From contig JAFEDT010000001.1 of assembly GCA_018241445.1 (NCBI GenBank), positions 124,001 through 188,000 on the forward strand: DNA of 64,000 nucleotides, in the 5' to 3' direction. Source of the DNA: Pseudomonadota bacterium (GTDB taxonomy: Bacteria; Pseudomonadota; Gammaproteobacteria; Steroidobacterales; Steroidobacteraceae). This document shows positions 15,537 through 24,380 of the stretch, piece by piece. A program made the translations under genes and the position numbers. Within the stretch, counting starts at the first letter, position 1. Every line of letters begins with the position of its first letter. The notes below the pieces were generated by a model. The model did not search any database, was not told the origin of the DNA, and was given only the letters and a program-made list of their open reading frames with translations.

Positions 15537-16618
15537 GCCGCCGGCCCGCGCTTGCGCCACCTGCGCCAGTCGCGCTCGAGCGCCTCGCACATGCGCTGCG
15601 CCGACTTGTACAGCCATGCGGGCTTGCGACGCTCGAGGTCGGCGAGGATGCGCCGCCGCTGGTTCGCGCTGCCCAGGTGGATGTTGGCGGTCTCCCATCC
15701 CATCATCCATAACAGGCGCTGCTCGTCGTGGCCGCGGGGCAGGCTCGCAAGTTCGATGCGGCTGCAGTCCGGCGCCAGGCGCCGCACCAGCCACTCGCCG
15801 CGCACGGCCGTGAACGGATCGGGCACGCGCAGCGCGGTCCTCAGCATCTGCGCATAACGCACCGGGGCTGTGCGTCTGCCGCGGGCCCATTGCCACGCGG
15901 AGGTCGTCAGCGCTTTTGCCTCGCGCGCCACCATGCCGCCGCGCCAGTCCGCCAGAACCACGACGCGGGGCCGGCCGAGACTGCCGAGGCCTGCCTGGCG
16001 ATGCACGAAGCGCGCCTTCATTCCCTGCTGTGGCAGCGCAGCCAGCAGCAGTTGCCGCACGTGCCGGTCCATCCCCGGCCCGTACGCGGGCCGCGCGCGC
16101 AGGCGATCCCAGAAGGGATGCTGGTCCTTGAGCCGGGCGACCGCGAGATCTCGCAACCAGCGGTAACGCTCCGCCAGCACCACCTGCCCCCCGCCCGCCT
16201 CCATTGCCTCGCGATAGCCCTCCAGCAGTTTGCTGCAGGCGACGCGCCCGGAGAGCCTCAGGTCCGACTCCTCGATCGCCAGCAGGGCGCTCGCGGCCAG
16301 CCGCACCAGGTCCTGCGTGTAGGGCAGGACTGTGACCTCGTCGAAGTCGTTGATACCCCACGCCAGCCGCCCCTCGGCGTCGCGCCAGGTGCCGAAGTTT
16401 TCCACGTGCAGGTCACCCACCGCGAGCACGGCAGGTGCGCGCGCCAGCTCGTCACAGGCGTCGGGCCACAACTGCGCCCAGCGATAGAAAGTGGCCCGCA
16501 GGAATGAAAAGGGATTCTCGGCCATCAGGCGGTGCTTGGCGGCGAGGTCGGCGTGCAGCAGGTGCATCCGGCCGCCCAGCCAGTGCTCGTAGGCCGCAGT
16601 CGCCTGGCGGATTTCCAT
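15533..16618 (-). CDS. DUF2252 protein (kinase-like fold)
   Basis: 361 residues, matching DUF2252: MAENPFSFLRATFYRW near the start, the conserved VLAVGDLHVENFGTWRD block and WGINDFDEVTVLPYTQDLVRLAAS. The GDLHxxNFG and NDFD motifs resemble the catalytic and metal-binding loops of aminoglycoside-phosphotransferase-like kinases, so a small-molecule kinase activity is possible but unproven. No signal peptide; cytoplasmic. It is cotranscribed with the MATE gene through a 4-base overlap. The gap 16619-16845 separates it from a divergent gene; I see no clear promoter boxes there. Confidence 0.88.
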   Translation of the reverse strand: MEIRQATAAYEHWLGGRMHLLHADLAAKHRLMAENPFSFLRATFYRWAQLWPDACDELARAPAVLAVGDLHVENFGTWRDAEGRLAWGINDFDEVTVLPYTQDLVRLAASALLAIEESDLRLSGRVACSKLLEGYREAMEAGGGQVVLAERYRWLRDLAVARLKDQHPFWDRLRARPAYGPGMDRHVRQLLLAALPQQGMKARFVHRQAGLGSLGRPRVVVLADWRGGMVAREAKALTTSAWQWARGRRTAPVRYAQMLRTALRVPDPFTAVRGEWLVRRLAPDCSRIELASLPRGHDEQRLLWMMGWETANIHLGSANQRRRILADLERRKPAWLYKSAQRMCEALERDWRRWRKRGPAA

Positions 16619-16845
16619 GACCTGACATTAAAGGAGACCGCGGGCGGCTGTCATGCCGCAGCGTACCCGGGGGTACCTTGCATCGGGCCGACATTGCCTT
16701 GCGGCGGCCCCCTGTTGTCGAAACGCGACGAAGAGACCGAGGAGCACCGGGCGGACTGCCGGGTGCGGTAATACGAGGGAACGCTGCCGTGGACCGCGGC
16801 GCACCGCTATGACCCTATCGCGGGCGATCGTGGTAGATTCCCCAC

Positions 16846-18867
16846 ATGGGGGTAGAAGCTGCCGCAGAACCGGTGGGCACCCTGCAGCTGGCAGTCGCGC
16901 ACGCGACCCGCCTGCTGCAGCAGGACCCGCGCCTCGCCGCCGAGCAGGCGGATGAGATCCTGAAGGCCGTGCCCGCCGAGCCGCGCGCGCGGCTGGTGCT
17001 GGGCGCTGCCCGGCGACTCACCGGCGACCCCGAGGCGGCGCTGCGGATCCTGGAACCCCTGGCCGCCGAGCAGCCCCGCGCAGCACCGGTGTTTCTGGAG
17101 CTGGGCACCGCGCTGGGAGAGGCAGGCCGGGGCGCGGAGGCGGTGAATGCACTGCGTCACGCAGTGCAACTGCAACCCTCTTCCCCGGACGGCTGGCGCC
17201 TGCTGGCCGACCAGCTCGATGCCAGCGGCGACAGCGCCGCCGCCGACGATGCGCGGGCACGGTACCTGAAGGCCGCGACCCGCGATCCGCATCTGCTGGA
17301 AGCCGCGGCGGCGCTGGTAGAAAACAATCTGCCCGTCGCCGATGCGAAACTGCGCGCGCACCTGGCGGGCCACCCCACTGACGTCGCCGCCCTGCGCATG
17401 CTGGCGGAGGTGGCCGGGAGGCTGCGACGCTACCAGGACGCGCAGGAACTGCTGGAGCGCTGCCTGACGCTGGCTCCCAGCTTCGACATGGCTCGGTACA
17501 ACTACGCGTCGGTGCTGGTGCGCCAGGGTAACGCCGCGCCGGCACTGGAGCAGGTACAGCGTCTGCTGGCGCGCGAGCCGCGCAATCCCGCCTACCGCTT
17601 CCTGCAGGCCGCGGCACTCGCCAACGTCGGCGACTACGCGGAGTCGATCGAGGTCTATCAGCGGGTACTGAAGGAATACCCCCAGCAGCCGAAGATCTGG
17701 ATGAGCCTGGGCCACTCCCTGCGCACTGCCGGCCGCGGCGCGGAGGCGATCGAGGCCTACCGGCACGCCATTGCGCTGGATCCGAAGCTGGGCGAAGCCT
17801 GGTGGAGCCTGGCCAACCTCAAGACCTTCCGTTTCACGGACGCGGACGTCGCAGCGCTGCGCGCGGCGCTTGAACGCCAGGATCTGGACAACGACTCGCG
17901 GCTGCATTTCGAGTTCACGCTCGGCAAGGCGCTGGAGGACCGGGCGCAGTACGCCGAGTCCTTTGAACACTATGTTGCGGGCAATGACCTGCGCCGGGCC
18001 GAGCATCCCTACAGCGCGCAGGCGACCAAGGCCTACGTGGACCGCAGCCTGCAGATCTACACGGCCGGATTCTTCGCCGACAGGTCAACCATTGGCGTCA
18101 CGGCACCGGACCCGATCTTCATCGTCGGCCTGCCGCGCGCCGGCTCGACGCTGCTGGAGCAGATCCTCGCCAGTCACTCGCAGGTCGAGGGCATCATGGA
18201 GCTGCCGCAACTGCCGCAGATCGCGCGCGACATCGCGCGCGCCGAGGGCCCGGACGAGGATTTCGCCGGAAAGCTGGCACGCCTCGAGCCCGCGCGGCTG
18301 CGGGAACTGGGCGAGCGCTACCTGTGCGAAACCCGGCCCCTGCGGCGTACCGACGCGCCGTTCTTCATCGACAAGATGCCGAACAACTGCTTCTACGTCG
18401 GCCTCATCCACCTGATCCTGCCCAACGCGAAGATCATCGACGCGCGCCGCCACCCGCTGGCCTGCGGTTTCTCCTGCTTCAAGCAGCACTTCGCCCGCGG
18501 CCAGAACTTCACCTATTCACTGGCGGACCTGGGCAGCGACTACCGCGACTACGTGCGATTCATGGCGCACTTCGAGCGCATCCTTCCGGGGCGCGTGCTG
18601 CGGGTGCACTACGAGGACATGGTCGAGGACACCAGCGCCGGGGTGCGCCGCCTGCTGGAGCATTGCGGCCTGCCCTTCGAGGAGTCCTGCCTGCAGTTCC
18701 ACGAGAACGAGCGCGCAGTGCGCACGGCCAGCTCCGAACAGGTGCGCCGCCCGATCTTCCGTGAGGGCCTGGACCACTGGCGCCACTACGAGCCGTGGCT
18801 CGGCCCGTTACGCGACGCCCTGGGTTCGGTACTCGAACATTACCCACAGGTCCCGCCGGACCTGTGA
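16846..18867 (+). CDS. TPR-repeat sulfotransferase
   Basis: 673 residues. The first about 390 residues are tetratricopeptide repeats (LGTALGEAGRGAEAVNALRHAVQL, SLGHSLRTAGRGAEAIEAYRHAI). The C-terminal part is a PAPS-dependent sulfotransferase domain: the 5'-phosphosulfate loop PIFIVGLPRAGSTLLEQIL at about 424-442 and the 3'-phosphate region DARRHPLACGFSCFKQHFA. No signal peptide or membrane segment, so cytoplasmic. This architecture is common in proteobacteria; targets are unknown, with polysaccharide or protein tyrosine both suggested for the family. The start lacks a strong ribosome site. A TonB receptor gene follows 63 bases later in the same direction. Confidence 0.9.
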   Translation: MGVEAAAEPVGTLQLAVAHATRLLQQDPRLAAEQADEILKAVPAEPRARLVLGAARRLTGDPEAALRILEPLAAEQPRAAPVFLELGTALGEAGRGAEAVNALRHAVQLQPSSPDGWRLLADQLDASGDSAAADDARARYLKAATRDPHLLEAAAALVENNLPVADAKLRAHLAGHPTDVAALRMLAEVAGRLRRYQDAQELLERCLTLAPSFDMARYNYASVLVRQGNAAPALEQVQRLLAREPRNPAYRFLQAAALANVGDYAESIEVYQRVLKEYPQQPKIWMSLGHSLRTAGRGAEAIEAYRHAIALDPKLGEAWWSLANLKTFRFTDADVAALRAALERQDLDNDSRLHFEFTLGKALEDRAQYAESFEHYVAGNDLRRAEHPYSAQATKAYVDRSLQIYTAGFFADRSTIGVTAPDPIFIVGLPRAGSTLLEQILASHSQVEGIMELPQLPQIARDIARAEGPDEDFAGKLARLEPARLRELGERYLCETRPLRRTDAPFFIDKMPNNCFYVGLIHLILPNAKIIDARRHPLACGFSCFKQHFARGQNFTYSLADLGSDYRDYVRFMAHFERILPGRVLRVHYEDMVEDTSAGVRRLLEHCGLPFEESCLQFHENERAVRTASSEQVRRPIFREGLDHWRHYEPWLGPLRDALGSVLEHYPQVPPDL

Positions 18868-18930
18868 AGCCTGTTTGCATCTGGCCGCAAAGGCCTTAGA
18901 GTCAAGCTTCGTACATAAAGGGGAGTAATC

Positions 18931-21570
18931 ATGACGCGCAGTCGCCGCCGCAAACTCAACCGCCTCCAGCAGCCCCAGCGCCACCGCCTGGTGCGCGTGG
19001 GCCTGCCGGTGGCATCCACCCTGCTGGCATCGCTGCCCTGGACGATGGCGCAGGCCCAGGAGGCCGCTGCCGGTGGTGGCCTGCAGGAGGTCGTGGTCAC
19101 GGCGCAGAAGCGCGTGGAGAACCTGCAGGACGTGCCGGTCTCGGTGCAGGTGCTGGACAACGCCAAACTGCAGCAGCTGAACATCGTCAACGTCGACGAC
19201 TACGTGAAGTACTCACCCAGCATCTCCTATTCGCGCGGCAACGGCCAGGGCAGCAGCGGTGCGCCGGGTCAGTCCCACATCTACATCCGCGGCGTCAACA
19301 ACGGCGGCGACGGCAACCATTCCGGTTCGCAGCCCTCGGTGGGCACCTACCTGGATGAGCAGCCGATCACCACCATCGACGGCACACCCGAGGTACACCT
19401 GTACGACATCCAGCGCATCGAGGTGCTGGAAGGTCCGCAGGGCACCCTGTATGGCGCCAGTTCCGAGGCCGGCACGGTGCGCATCATCACCAACAAGCCC
19501 GACGTGTCGAAGCTTTACGGCAACATCGCCGTCAGCGGCAACCAGGTCCAGCACGGCGGCATCGGCTGGACGGCCGAGGGCTTCATCAACGTGCCGATCA
19601 CCTCCAACGCCGCCATCCGCCTGGTCGCCTGGGCGCAGCGCGACGCCGGCTACATCGACAATGTCATGGGCAACAGCGCGATCGGCTGCATCGTCAACGG
19701 CATCCGTACCTTCCCGGCATGGAGCGGAAATAGCAGCAATAACCCGGGCTGCCCGCCGGTAGGGGTCGTCGGCGCCGGCGCCATCACGGCGCAGCCGTGG
19801 GTCAAGAACGACTACAACACCGTGGACACCCGCGGCGGCCGCGCGGCACTGAAGCTCGACCTGGGGGACAACTGGACCGTGACTCCCACCGCAATGGCGC
19901 AGGAGGTCAAGACCGAGGGTTTCTTCGGCTATGACCCCAGCATCGGCGATCTGCAGGTCACCCACTTCGGGCCGGAGAATACCCGGGACTCCTGGTCCTC
20001 GCTCGCCATGACGGTCGAGGGCAAGATGAGCGACTTCGACCTGGTGTACACGGGTGGCTTCATGAAGCGCACCAACCACACCCTGGCGGAATACAGCGAC
20101 TACTCGCTGTTCTACGACCGCGTGTTCGGCTCCGGCGCCTCCTGGACCGGCAACAACAAGCAGATAATCATGCCGCAGGAGTTCGTCATCGGCGGCGGCT
20201 ACTTCGAGAAGTGGAACCAGGAGCTGCGGTTGAGCACGCCGCAGAAATACCCGGTCCGCGCCACGGTCGGCGGCTTCCTGCAGCGGCAACTGCACAACAT
20301 CGTGCAGCAGTACACCATGCCGGGCTACGGCTGGACACACGTCACCAGTGACCCGGGCGTGCCTGGCAATCCCGCCGGTTTCTCGGACTACTACTCCATC
20401 CCGAACCTGCCCAACACCATCTGGCTGACGGATGAGCAGCGCGTCGACCGCGACAAGGCGCTGTTCGCCCAGATTGATTGGGACGTGCTGTCCAACGTGA
20501 CCCTGACCGGCGGCTTCCGCCAGTACTGGTACGACAACTCGCTGGTGGGGTTCTACGGCTACAGCGCCAACTTCTCGCCCAATCATTACAACCCGGACGG
20601 GACAGTCAAGAAGTACGGTACCGGCGCGGCGAACTGCTTCGCGCCGGCCTACACCAAGAATTCTCCCTGCACCGACCTGGACCGCTCCATCAGCGGTTCT
20701 GGCAATGTGCCTAAACTGACGGTGACCTGGAAGGTCACGCCGGACAAGATGGTGTATGCCACCTGGTCCAAGGGCTTCCGGCCGGGCGGCGTGAATCGTG
20801 TCAGCACGGCGATCAAGGGACTCGCCGGCCAGCCGTACCAGCCCGATTACCTCAAGAACTACGAGATCGGCTGGAAGACCACCTGGCTGAACCACCGGCT
20901 GCGCTGGAACGGGGCGCTGTTCTGGGAGGACTGGCAGAACTTCCAGTTCGGCTTCCTGGTGCCGCCCTCCATCACCTCCATCACCAATGCCGGCAATGCG
21001 CGCATCAAGGGACTGGAGAACGACCTGACCTTTGCCGCCACGGACCGGCTGACCGTCAGCGCAAACTTCACCTGGCTGCAGGCGCAGATGAGAAGCTATT
21101 TCTGCGCACACACGCTGGACATCAGCGGGCCGGCCTGCGTGAACGACCCGCCCATCGGCGCGCCTTTCCTTGCGGGCGGAACCTACTCGGGTCCGCTGGT
21201 CGCCCCGGGCGCCGACCTGCCGCAGGTGCCGAAGTTCAAGGGCAATATCGTGGCGCGCTACGTGTTCCCGGAGATTTCCGGCTGGGAGCCGTTCGGCCAG
21301 GCGTCCCTGATGTACCAGTCGAAGGTTGCACCCAACCTCAAGCAGAACGAGGCCGAGGTGATCGGCTTCCAGCCGGCCTACGGCCTGCTGGACCTGTCCG
21401 GCGGGGCGACCTACAACGGGCTGGAAGTGACCGCGTACATCAGCAACGTCGCCGACCGGCGCGCGCAGCTGACCCGCTTTGCGGCCATCAGCCCCAACAA
21501 CGACAACGAGATCTACGTCGTGCCCGCGCAGCCGCGTACCTTCGGGTTGCGGGTGTCGAAGAACTTCTGA
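18931..21570 (+). CDS. TonB-dependent outer-membrane receptor
   Basis: 879 residues with a strong ribosome site (AAGGGGAG) and a signal sequence ending about residue 41 (AQAQEAAA). The TonB box and plug start LQEVVVTAQKRVENLQDVPVSV follow directly, then plug landmarks QRIEVLEGPQGTLYGASSEAGTVRIITNKP and beta-barrel strands to a C-terminal RVSKNF. The plug type is the one common in sphingomonads and related groups, where substrates range from aromatic compounds to glycans; the ligand here is not inferable. Internal Cys pairs in the barrel loops suggest extracellular disulfides. The downstream hairpin at 21595 probably ends its transcript, so the MFS gene is likely separate. Confidence 0.93.
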   Translation: MTRSRRRKLNRLQQPQRHRLVRVGLPVASTLLASLPWTMAQAQEAAAGGGLQEVVVTAQKRVENLQDVPVSVQVLDNAKLQQLNIVNVDDYVKYSPSISYSRGNGQGSSGAPGQSHIYIRGVNNGGDGNHSGSQPSVGTYLDEQPITTIDGTPEVHLYDIQRIEVLEGPQGTLYGASSEAGTVRIITNKPDVSKLYGNIAVSGNQVQHGGIGWTAEGFINVPITSNAAIRLVAWAQRDAGYIDNVMGNSAIGCIVNGIRTFPAWSGNSSNNPGCPPVGVVGAGAITAQPWVKNDYNTVDTRGGRAALKLDLGDNWTVTPTAMAQEVKTEGFFGYDPSIGDLQVTHFGPENTRDSWSSLAMTVEGKMSDFDLVYTGGFMKRTNHTLAEYSDYSLFYDRVFGSGASWTGNNKQIIMPQEFVIGGGYFEKWNQELRLSTPQKYPVRATVGGFLQRQLHNIVQQYTMPGYGWTHVTSDPGVPGNPAGFSDYYSIPNLPNTIWLTDEQRVDRDKALFAQIDWDVLSNVTLTGGFRQYWYDNSLVGFYGYSANFSPNHYNPDGTVKKYGTGAANCFAPAYTKNSPCTDLDRSISGSGNVPKLTVTWKVTPDKMVYATWSKGFRPGGVNRVSTAIKGLAGQPYQPDYLKNYEIGWKTTWLNHRLRWNGALFWEDWQNFQFGFLVPPSITSITNAGNARIKGLENDLTFAATDRLTVSANFTWLQAQMRSYFCAHTLDISGPACVNDPPIGAPFLAGGTYSGPLVAPGADLPQVPKFKGNIVARYVFPEISGWEPFGQASLMYQSKVAPNLKQNEAEVIGFQPAYGLLDLSGGATYNGLEVTAYISNVADRRAQLTRFAAISPNNDNEIYVVPAQPRTFGLRVSKNF

Positions 21571-21594
21571 CGCTGATCTGACCTTATGGCGCGC

Positions 21595-21622
21595 GACCGC
21601 CGGGGCCCTGGCCCCGGCGGTC
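21595..21622 (+). terminator. Perfect GC hairpin after the TonB receptor gene
   Basis: GACCGCCGGGGCC at 21595-21607 is the exact reverse complement of 21610-21622, leaving a two-base loop that in practice opens to about four. It lies 24 bases after the stop. No T-run follows, as is usual for strong hairpins in GC-rich genomes; factor-independent termination is therefore likely but not certain. Confidence 0.55.
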
Positions 21623-21714
21623 AGGCCCGGACGCGAGGCCCACCATCCGGGAGATAGGCAGCGGGCGCGCAATTGCGGCACAGTGCGCCTGCGGCTTTCC
21701 TTCGGACGACAGAC

Positions 21715-22941
21715 TTGAGCGACGCACTCACTGCGCAACGACTGCGCGAGCACAGCGGCACCGCCATGGGGGTGCTGGTGGCCATCAGCGCCTGCCACAT
21801 GATGAACGACATGATCCAGTCGCTGCTGCCGGCGCTGTATCCCATGTTGAAAGATTCCTATGCCCTCACCTTCGGCCAGATCGGCCTGCTGACCTTCACG
21901 TTCCAGTTCACCGCCTCGTTGCTGCAGCCGCTCATCGGCGCCTGGGCGGACCGCAGCCCACGGCCCTACTCCCTCGCCGCCGGCATGGGCATCACGCTGT
22001 GCGGGCTGCTGTTGCTTGCGTTCGCGGGCTCCTACGCGCTGCTGTTGTGCGCGGCGGCGCTCATTGGCACCGGTTCCTCGGTATTCCACCCGGAATCCTC
22101 GCGCGTGGCGCGCATGGCCTCGGGGGGCGCGCACGGCCTGGCGCAGTCGATCTTCCAGGTCGGCGGCAATATCGGTTCCTCCACCGGCCCGCTGCTGGCG
22201 GCATTCATCGTGCTGCCGCACGGCCAGTGGACCGTGGCCTGGTTCAGCGCCGTGGCGCTGCTGGCCATGTTCGTGCTGATGCACGTGGGCCGCTGGTATA
22301 GCACCCATGGCATGCAGCGGCTGGCGCAGGGCGCCCGGCACGCCGTTGCGGCACCGCGCCGCCAGGTGATAGTGGCGCTGGCGGTGCTCCTGGGATTGAT
22401 CTTCTCCAAGTACTTCTACCTGGCCAGCCTGTCGAGTTACTACACCTTCTATCTCATCGAGCACTTCCACGTTTCCGTGCGCAGCTCGCAGCTGCACCTG
22501 TTCCTGTTCCTGGCGGCGGTCGCCGCCGGCGGCCTGATAGGCGGACCGCTGGGCGATCGGCTGGGCAGCAAGTTCATCATCTGGGCGTCCATCCTCGGGG
22601 TGCTGCCCTTCTCGCTGCTGCTGCCGCACGCCAACCTGTTGTGGACCGCAATCCTGACGGTGCCGATCGGCCTGATCCTGGCCTCCGCTTTCCCGGCCAT
22701 CATCGTCTATGCCCAGGAACTGCTGCCGGGACGCACCGGCGCCGTGTCGGGCCTGTTCTACGGCCTCGCCTTCGGCATGGGCAGCGTGGGCGCCGCGGTG
22801 CTCGGCGTGCTGGCCGACCATGTCGGCATCGTAACGGTGTACCGCCTCTGCGCGTTCCTGCCGGCGATCGGCATACTGGCCGCCCTGCTGCCGGACGTGC
22901 ACAAGCCAACATCCCGGCCCGCCGCAGCGATTCCGGCATGA
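21715..22941 (+). CDS. fsr: Fsr-type MFS efflux transporter
   Basis: About 408 residues from TTG 21715 (preceded by GGACGA); a TTG at 21673 or an ATG at 21766 are alternatives. The sequence follows the fosmidomycin-resistance protein closely: AISACHMMNDMIQSLLPALYP, LTFGQIGLLTFTFQ, and the highly characteristic GTGSSVFHPESSRVARMASGG followed by GLAQSIFQVGGNIGSSTGPLLAA. Twelve membrane segments; inner-membrane proton-driven exporter. Fsr homologues give fosmidomycin resistance in E. coli, but the natural substrate is unknown. The stop overlaps the start of the cupin gene (ATGA), so they are coupled. Confidence 0.88.
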   Translation: MSDALTAQRLREHSGTAMGVLVAISACHMMNDMIQSLLPALYPMLKDSYALTFGQIGLLTFTFQFTASLLQPLIGAWADRSPRPYSLAAGMGITLCGLLLLAFAGSYALLLCAAALIGTGSSVFHPESSRVARMASGGAHGLAQSIFQVGGNIGSSTGPLLAAFIVLPHGQWTVAWFSAVALLAMFVLMHVGRWYSTHGMQRLAQGARHAVAAPRRQVIVALAVLLGLIFSKYFYLASLSSYYTFYLIEHFHVSVRSSQLHLFLFLAAVAAGGLIGGPLGDRLGSKFIIWASILGVLPFSLLLPHANLLWTAILTVPIGLILASAFPAIIVYAQELLPGRTGAVSGLFYGLAFGMGSVGAAVLGVLADHVGIVTVYRLCAFLPAIGILAALLPDVHKPTSRPAAAIPA

Positions 22942-23414
22942 AGCTGCTGACGGGGGCCCTGCTCGATGAACTGACGGCCCGGGCACAGGCGAGCCCGCGG
23001 TCACGCGCGCACCACAATATCCACGCCACACCCGAGGACCCGGTGCAGCGCTTCGTAGTCGTGGCGCAGGGGGCGTCGTACTTCAGGCCCCACCGGCACA
23101 CGGTACGCTCGGAACTGGCCGTGGTCGTGCGCGGCAGCGCGGAAGTCATCACCTTCGACGGTGAAGGCAGGGTGACGGCGCGCTACCCGGCGGGCGGCGA
23201 GAACCTCGCCTGGGAGACCCCGCCGAACACCTGGCACACGGTGCTGCCGGGAGCTGCGGGCGTGGCTTTCGTGGAAATCAAGCAGGGCCCCTACGATCCG
23301 GCCACCGCGGCGGAATTCGCTCCCTGGGCACCGGTTGAGGGTGGCGCGGAAGTGGGCGACTTCCAGGCCTGGCTGCGCGCGGCACGGCCCGGAGATGTTG
23401 CGCCGCGCCGATAG
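22938..23414 (+). CDS. WbuC-like cupin-fold metalloprotein
   Basis: 158 residues from the ATG at 22938, inside the MFS stop; the longer frame to 22641 is a shadow of the MFS gene. It matches the WbuC cupin family: SRAHHNIHATPEDPVQRFVVVAQGASYFRPHRHTVRSEL with the metal-site His cluster, ELAVVVRGSAEVITFDGEG, and WHTVLPGAAGVAFVEIKQGPYDP. Cytoplasmic. WbuC proteins are found in O-antigen gene clusters and their reaction is unsettled; here the gene is coupled to an exporter instead. It converges on the PEP-mutase-family gene with a 36-base gap. Confidence 0.85.
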   Translation: MKLLTGALLDELTARAQASPRSRAHHNIHATPEDPVQRFVVVAQGASYFRPHRHTVRSELAVVVRGSAEVITFDGEGRVTARYPAGGENLAWETPPNTWHTVLPGAAGVAFVEIKQGPYDPATAAEFAPWAPVEGGAEVGDFQAWLRAARPGDVAPRR

Positions 23415-23450
23415 CCGCGCGCCGGCTGGCCCGATGAATCCCCGTGCAAG

Positions 23451-24314
23451 TCAGCTGCGCCGCGCCGGTACGGGCACCTCCTGCGCGCGCAGATGCGCAC
23501 CCAGTTCACTCCCCTTCATCGCCGACTGCAGGTAGCCAAAGCTTCCCGGACCCTGTACTTCGCGGACAGCGACAGCGAGCGCGCCCATCGCCGCACGGTA
23601 CAGCGAGGTCGACAGACTGATGCGCCGCACACCCGCGGCCGCCAACTCCGCCACCGTGAACGCCTGGCCGGGCATGCCCACCATGTAGTTCACCGGGCGA
23701 TCGAGGCTCGCGCACACGGTGCGCACGGCAGCGAGGTCCGGCAGCCCTGGCGCAAACAGCACATCGGCGCCGGCACGCTGAAAGGCCTCGAGCCGTCGCA
23801 GGGTGTCGTCCAGGTCCGCGCGGCCGTGCAGGAAGTTCTCGGCACGCGCGGTCAGCGTGAACGGGAAAGGCAGGGCCCTTGCGGCCGCGACCGCCGCGGC
23901 GATGCGCTCCACGGCGAGTCCCAAGTCGTAGACCGGGTGCGCGCCATCGCCTGAGGCATCCTCGATGGAGGCACCCACCAGCCCTGCCTCGGCGGCCAGC
24001 CGGATGGTCTGCGCCACGATGGCCGGATCGTCGCCGAAACCATTTTCCAGGTCGGCGGAGACGGGGCAGCCGCTGGCGGCGACGATGATGCGCGCGTTGG
24101 CGAGCGCCTCCTCGCGGGTGATCTGGCCGTCGAGCCGGCCCAGGGTCGCCGCGCAGGCGGCACTGGAGGTCGCCAGCGCCGGGATTCCCATACCCGACAA
24201 CACCGCCGCGGAACCCCCGTCCCAGGCGTTGGCGATGATGAAGGGTTGCGGCGCGGTATGCAGCTCGCGGAAGCGTTGAGCGCGGGCGTATTGGATGGAC
24301 TGGGACTGGGTCAT
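23451..24314 (-). CDS. Isocitrate lyase/PEP mutase family protein
   Basis: 287 residues from the ATG at 24314, which has an excellent ribosome site (AAAGGAGG); the frame upstream is not needed. TIM-barrel phosphoenolpyruvate-mutase superfamily: FIIANAWDGGSAAVLSGMG, metal-site block GCPVSADLENGFGDDP, then GLVGASIEDASGDG and FTLTARAENFLHGR. The isocitrate-lyase KKCGH signature is absent, so it is not a true isocitrate lyase; 2-methylisocitrate-lyase-like, oxaloacetate-hydrolase-like or phosphonate-related activity are open. Cytoplasmic, apparently a single-gene unit, divergent from the GH17 gene. Confidence 0.88.
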   Translation of the reverse strand: MTQSQSIQYARAQRFRELHTAPQPFIIANAWDGGSAAVLSGMGIPALATSSAACAATLGRLDGQITREEALANARIIVAASGCPVSADLENGFGDDPAIVAQTIRLAAEAGLVGASIEDASGDGAHPVYDLGLAVERIAAAVAAARALPFPFTLTARAENFLHGRADLDDTLRRLEAFQRAGADVLFAPGLPDLAAVRTVCASLDRPVNYMVGMPGQAFTVAELAAAGVRRISLSTSLYRAAMGALAVAVREVQGPGSFGYLQSAMKGSELGAHLRAQEVPVPARRS

Positions 24315-24380
24315 GGGGCTTCCTCCTTTGCGCCTGGGCGCCGGCCGCCTCGGATGCGGACTCTGGCACACTCGGCGGCC

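Noticed and set aside
14142..16361. A single 739-residue protein joining an Arg-rich N-part to the MATE transporter
   Set aside because: The N-part is the DUF2252 gene read in the wrong frame; the MATE start at 15536 overlaps the DUF2252 stop.
19213..23031. A 1272-codon frame on the minus strand opposite the TonB receptor and Fsr genes
   Set aside because: It is a GC-driven antisense shadow: Arg/Gly/His/Gln-rich, no signal, no motifs, and it crosses three well-supported genes.
22641..23414. A 257-residue version of the cupin
   Set aside because: The first about 99 residues are a shadow of the Fsr gene; the cupin begins at the ATG at 22938.
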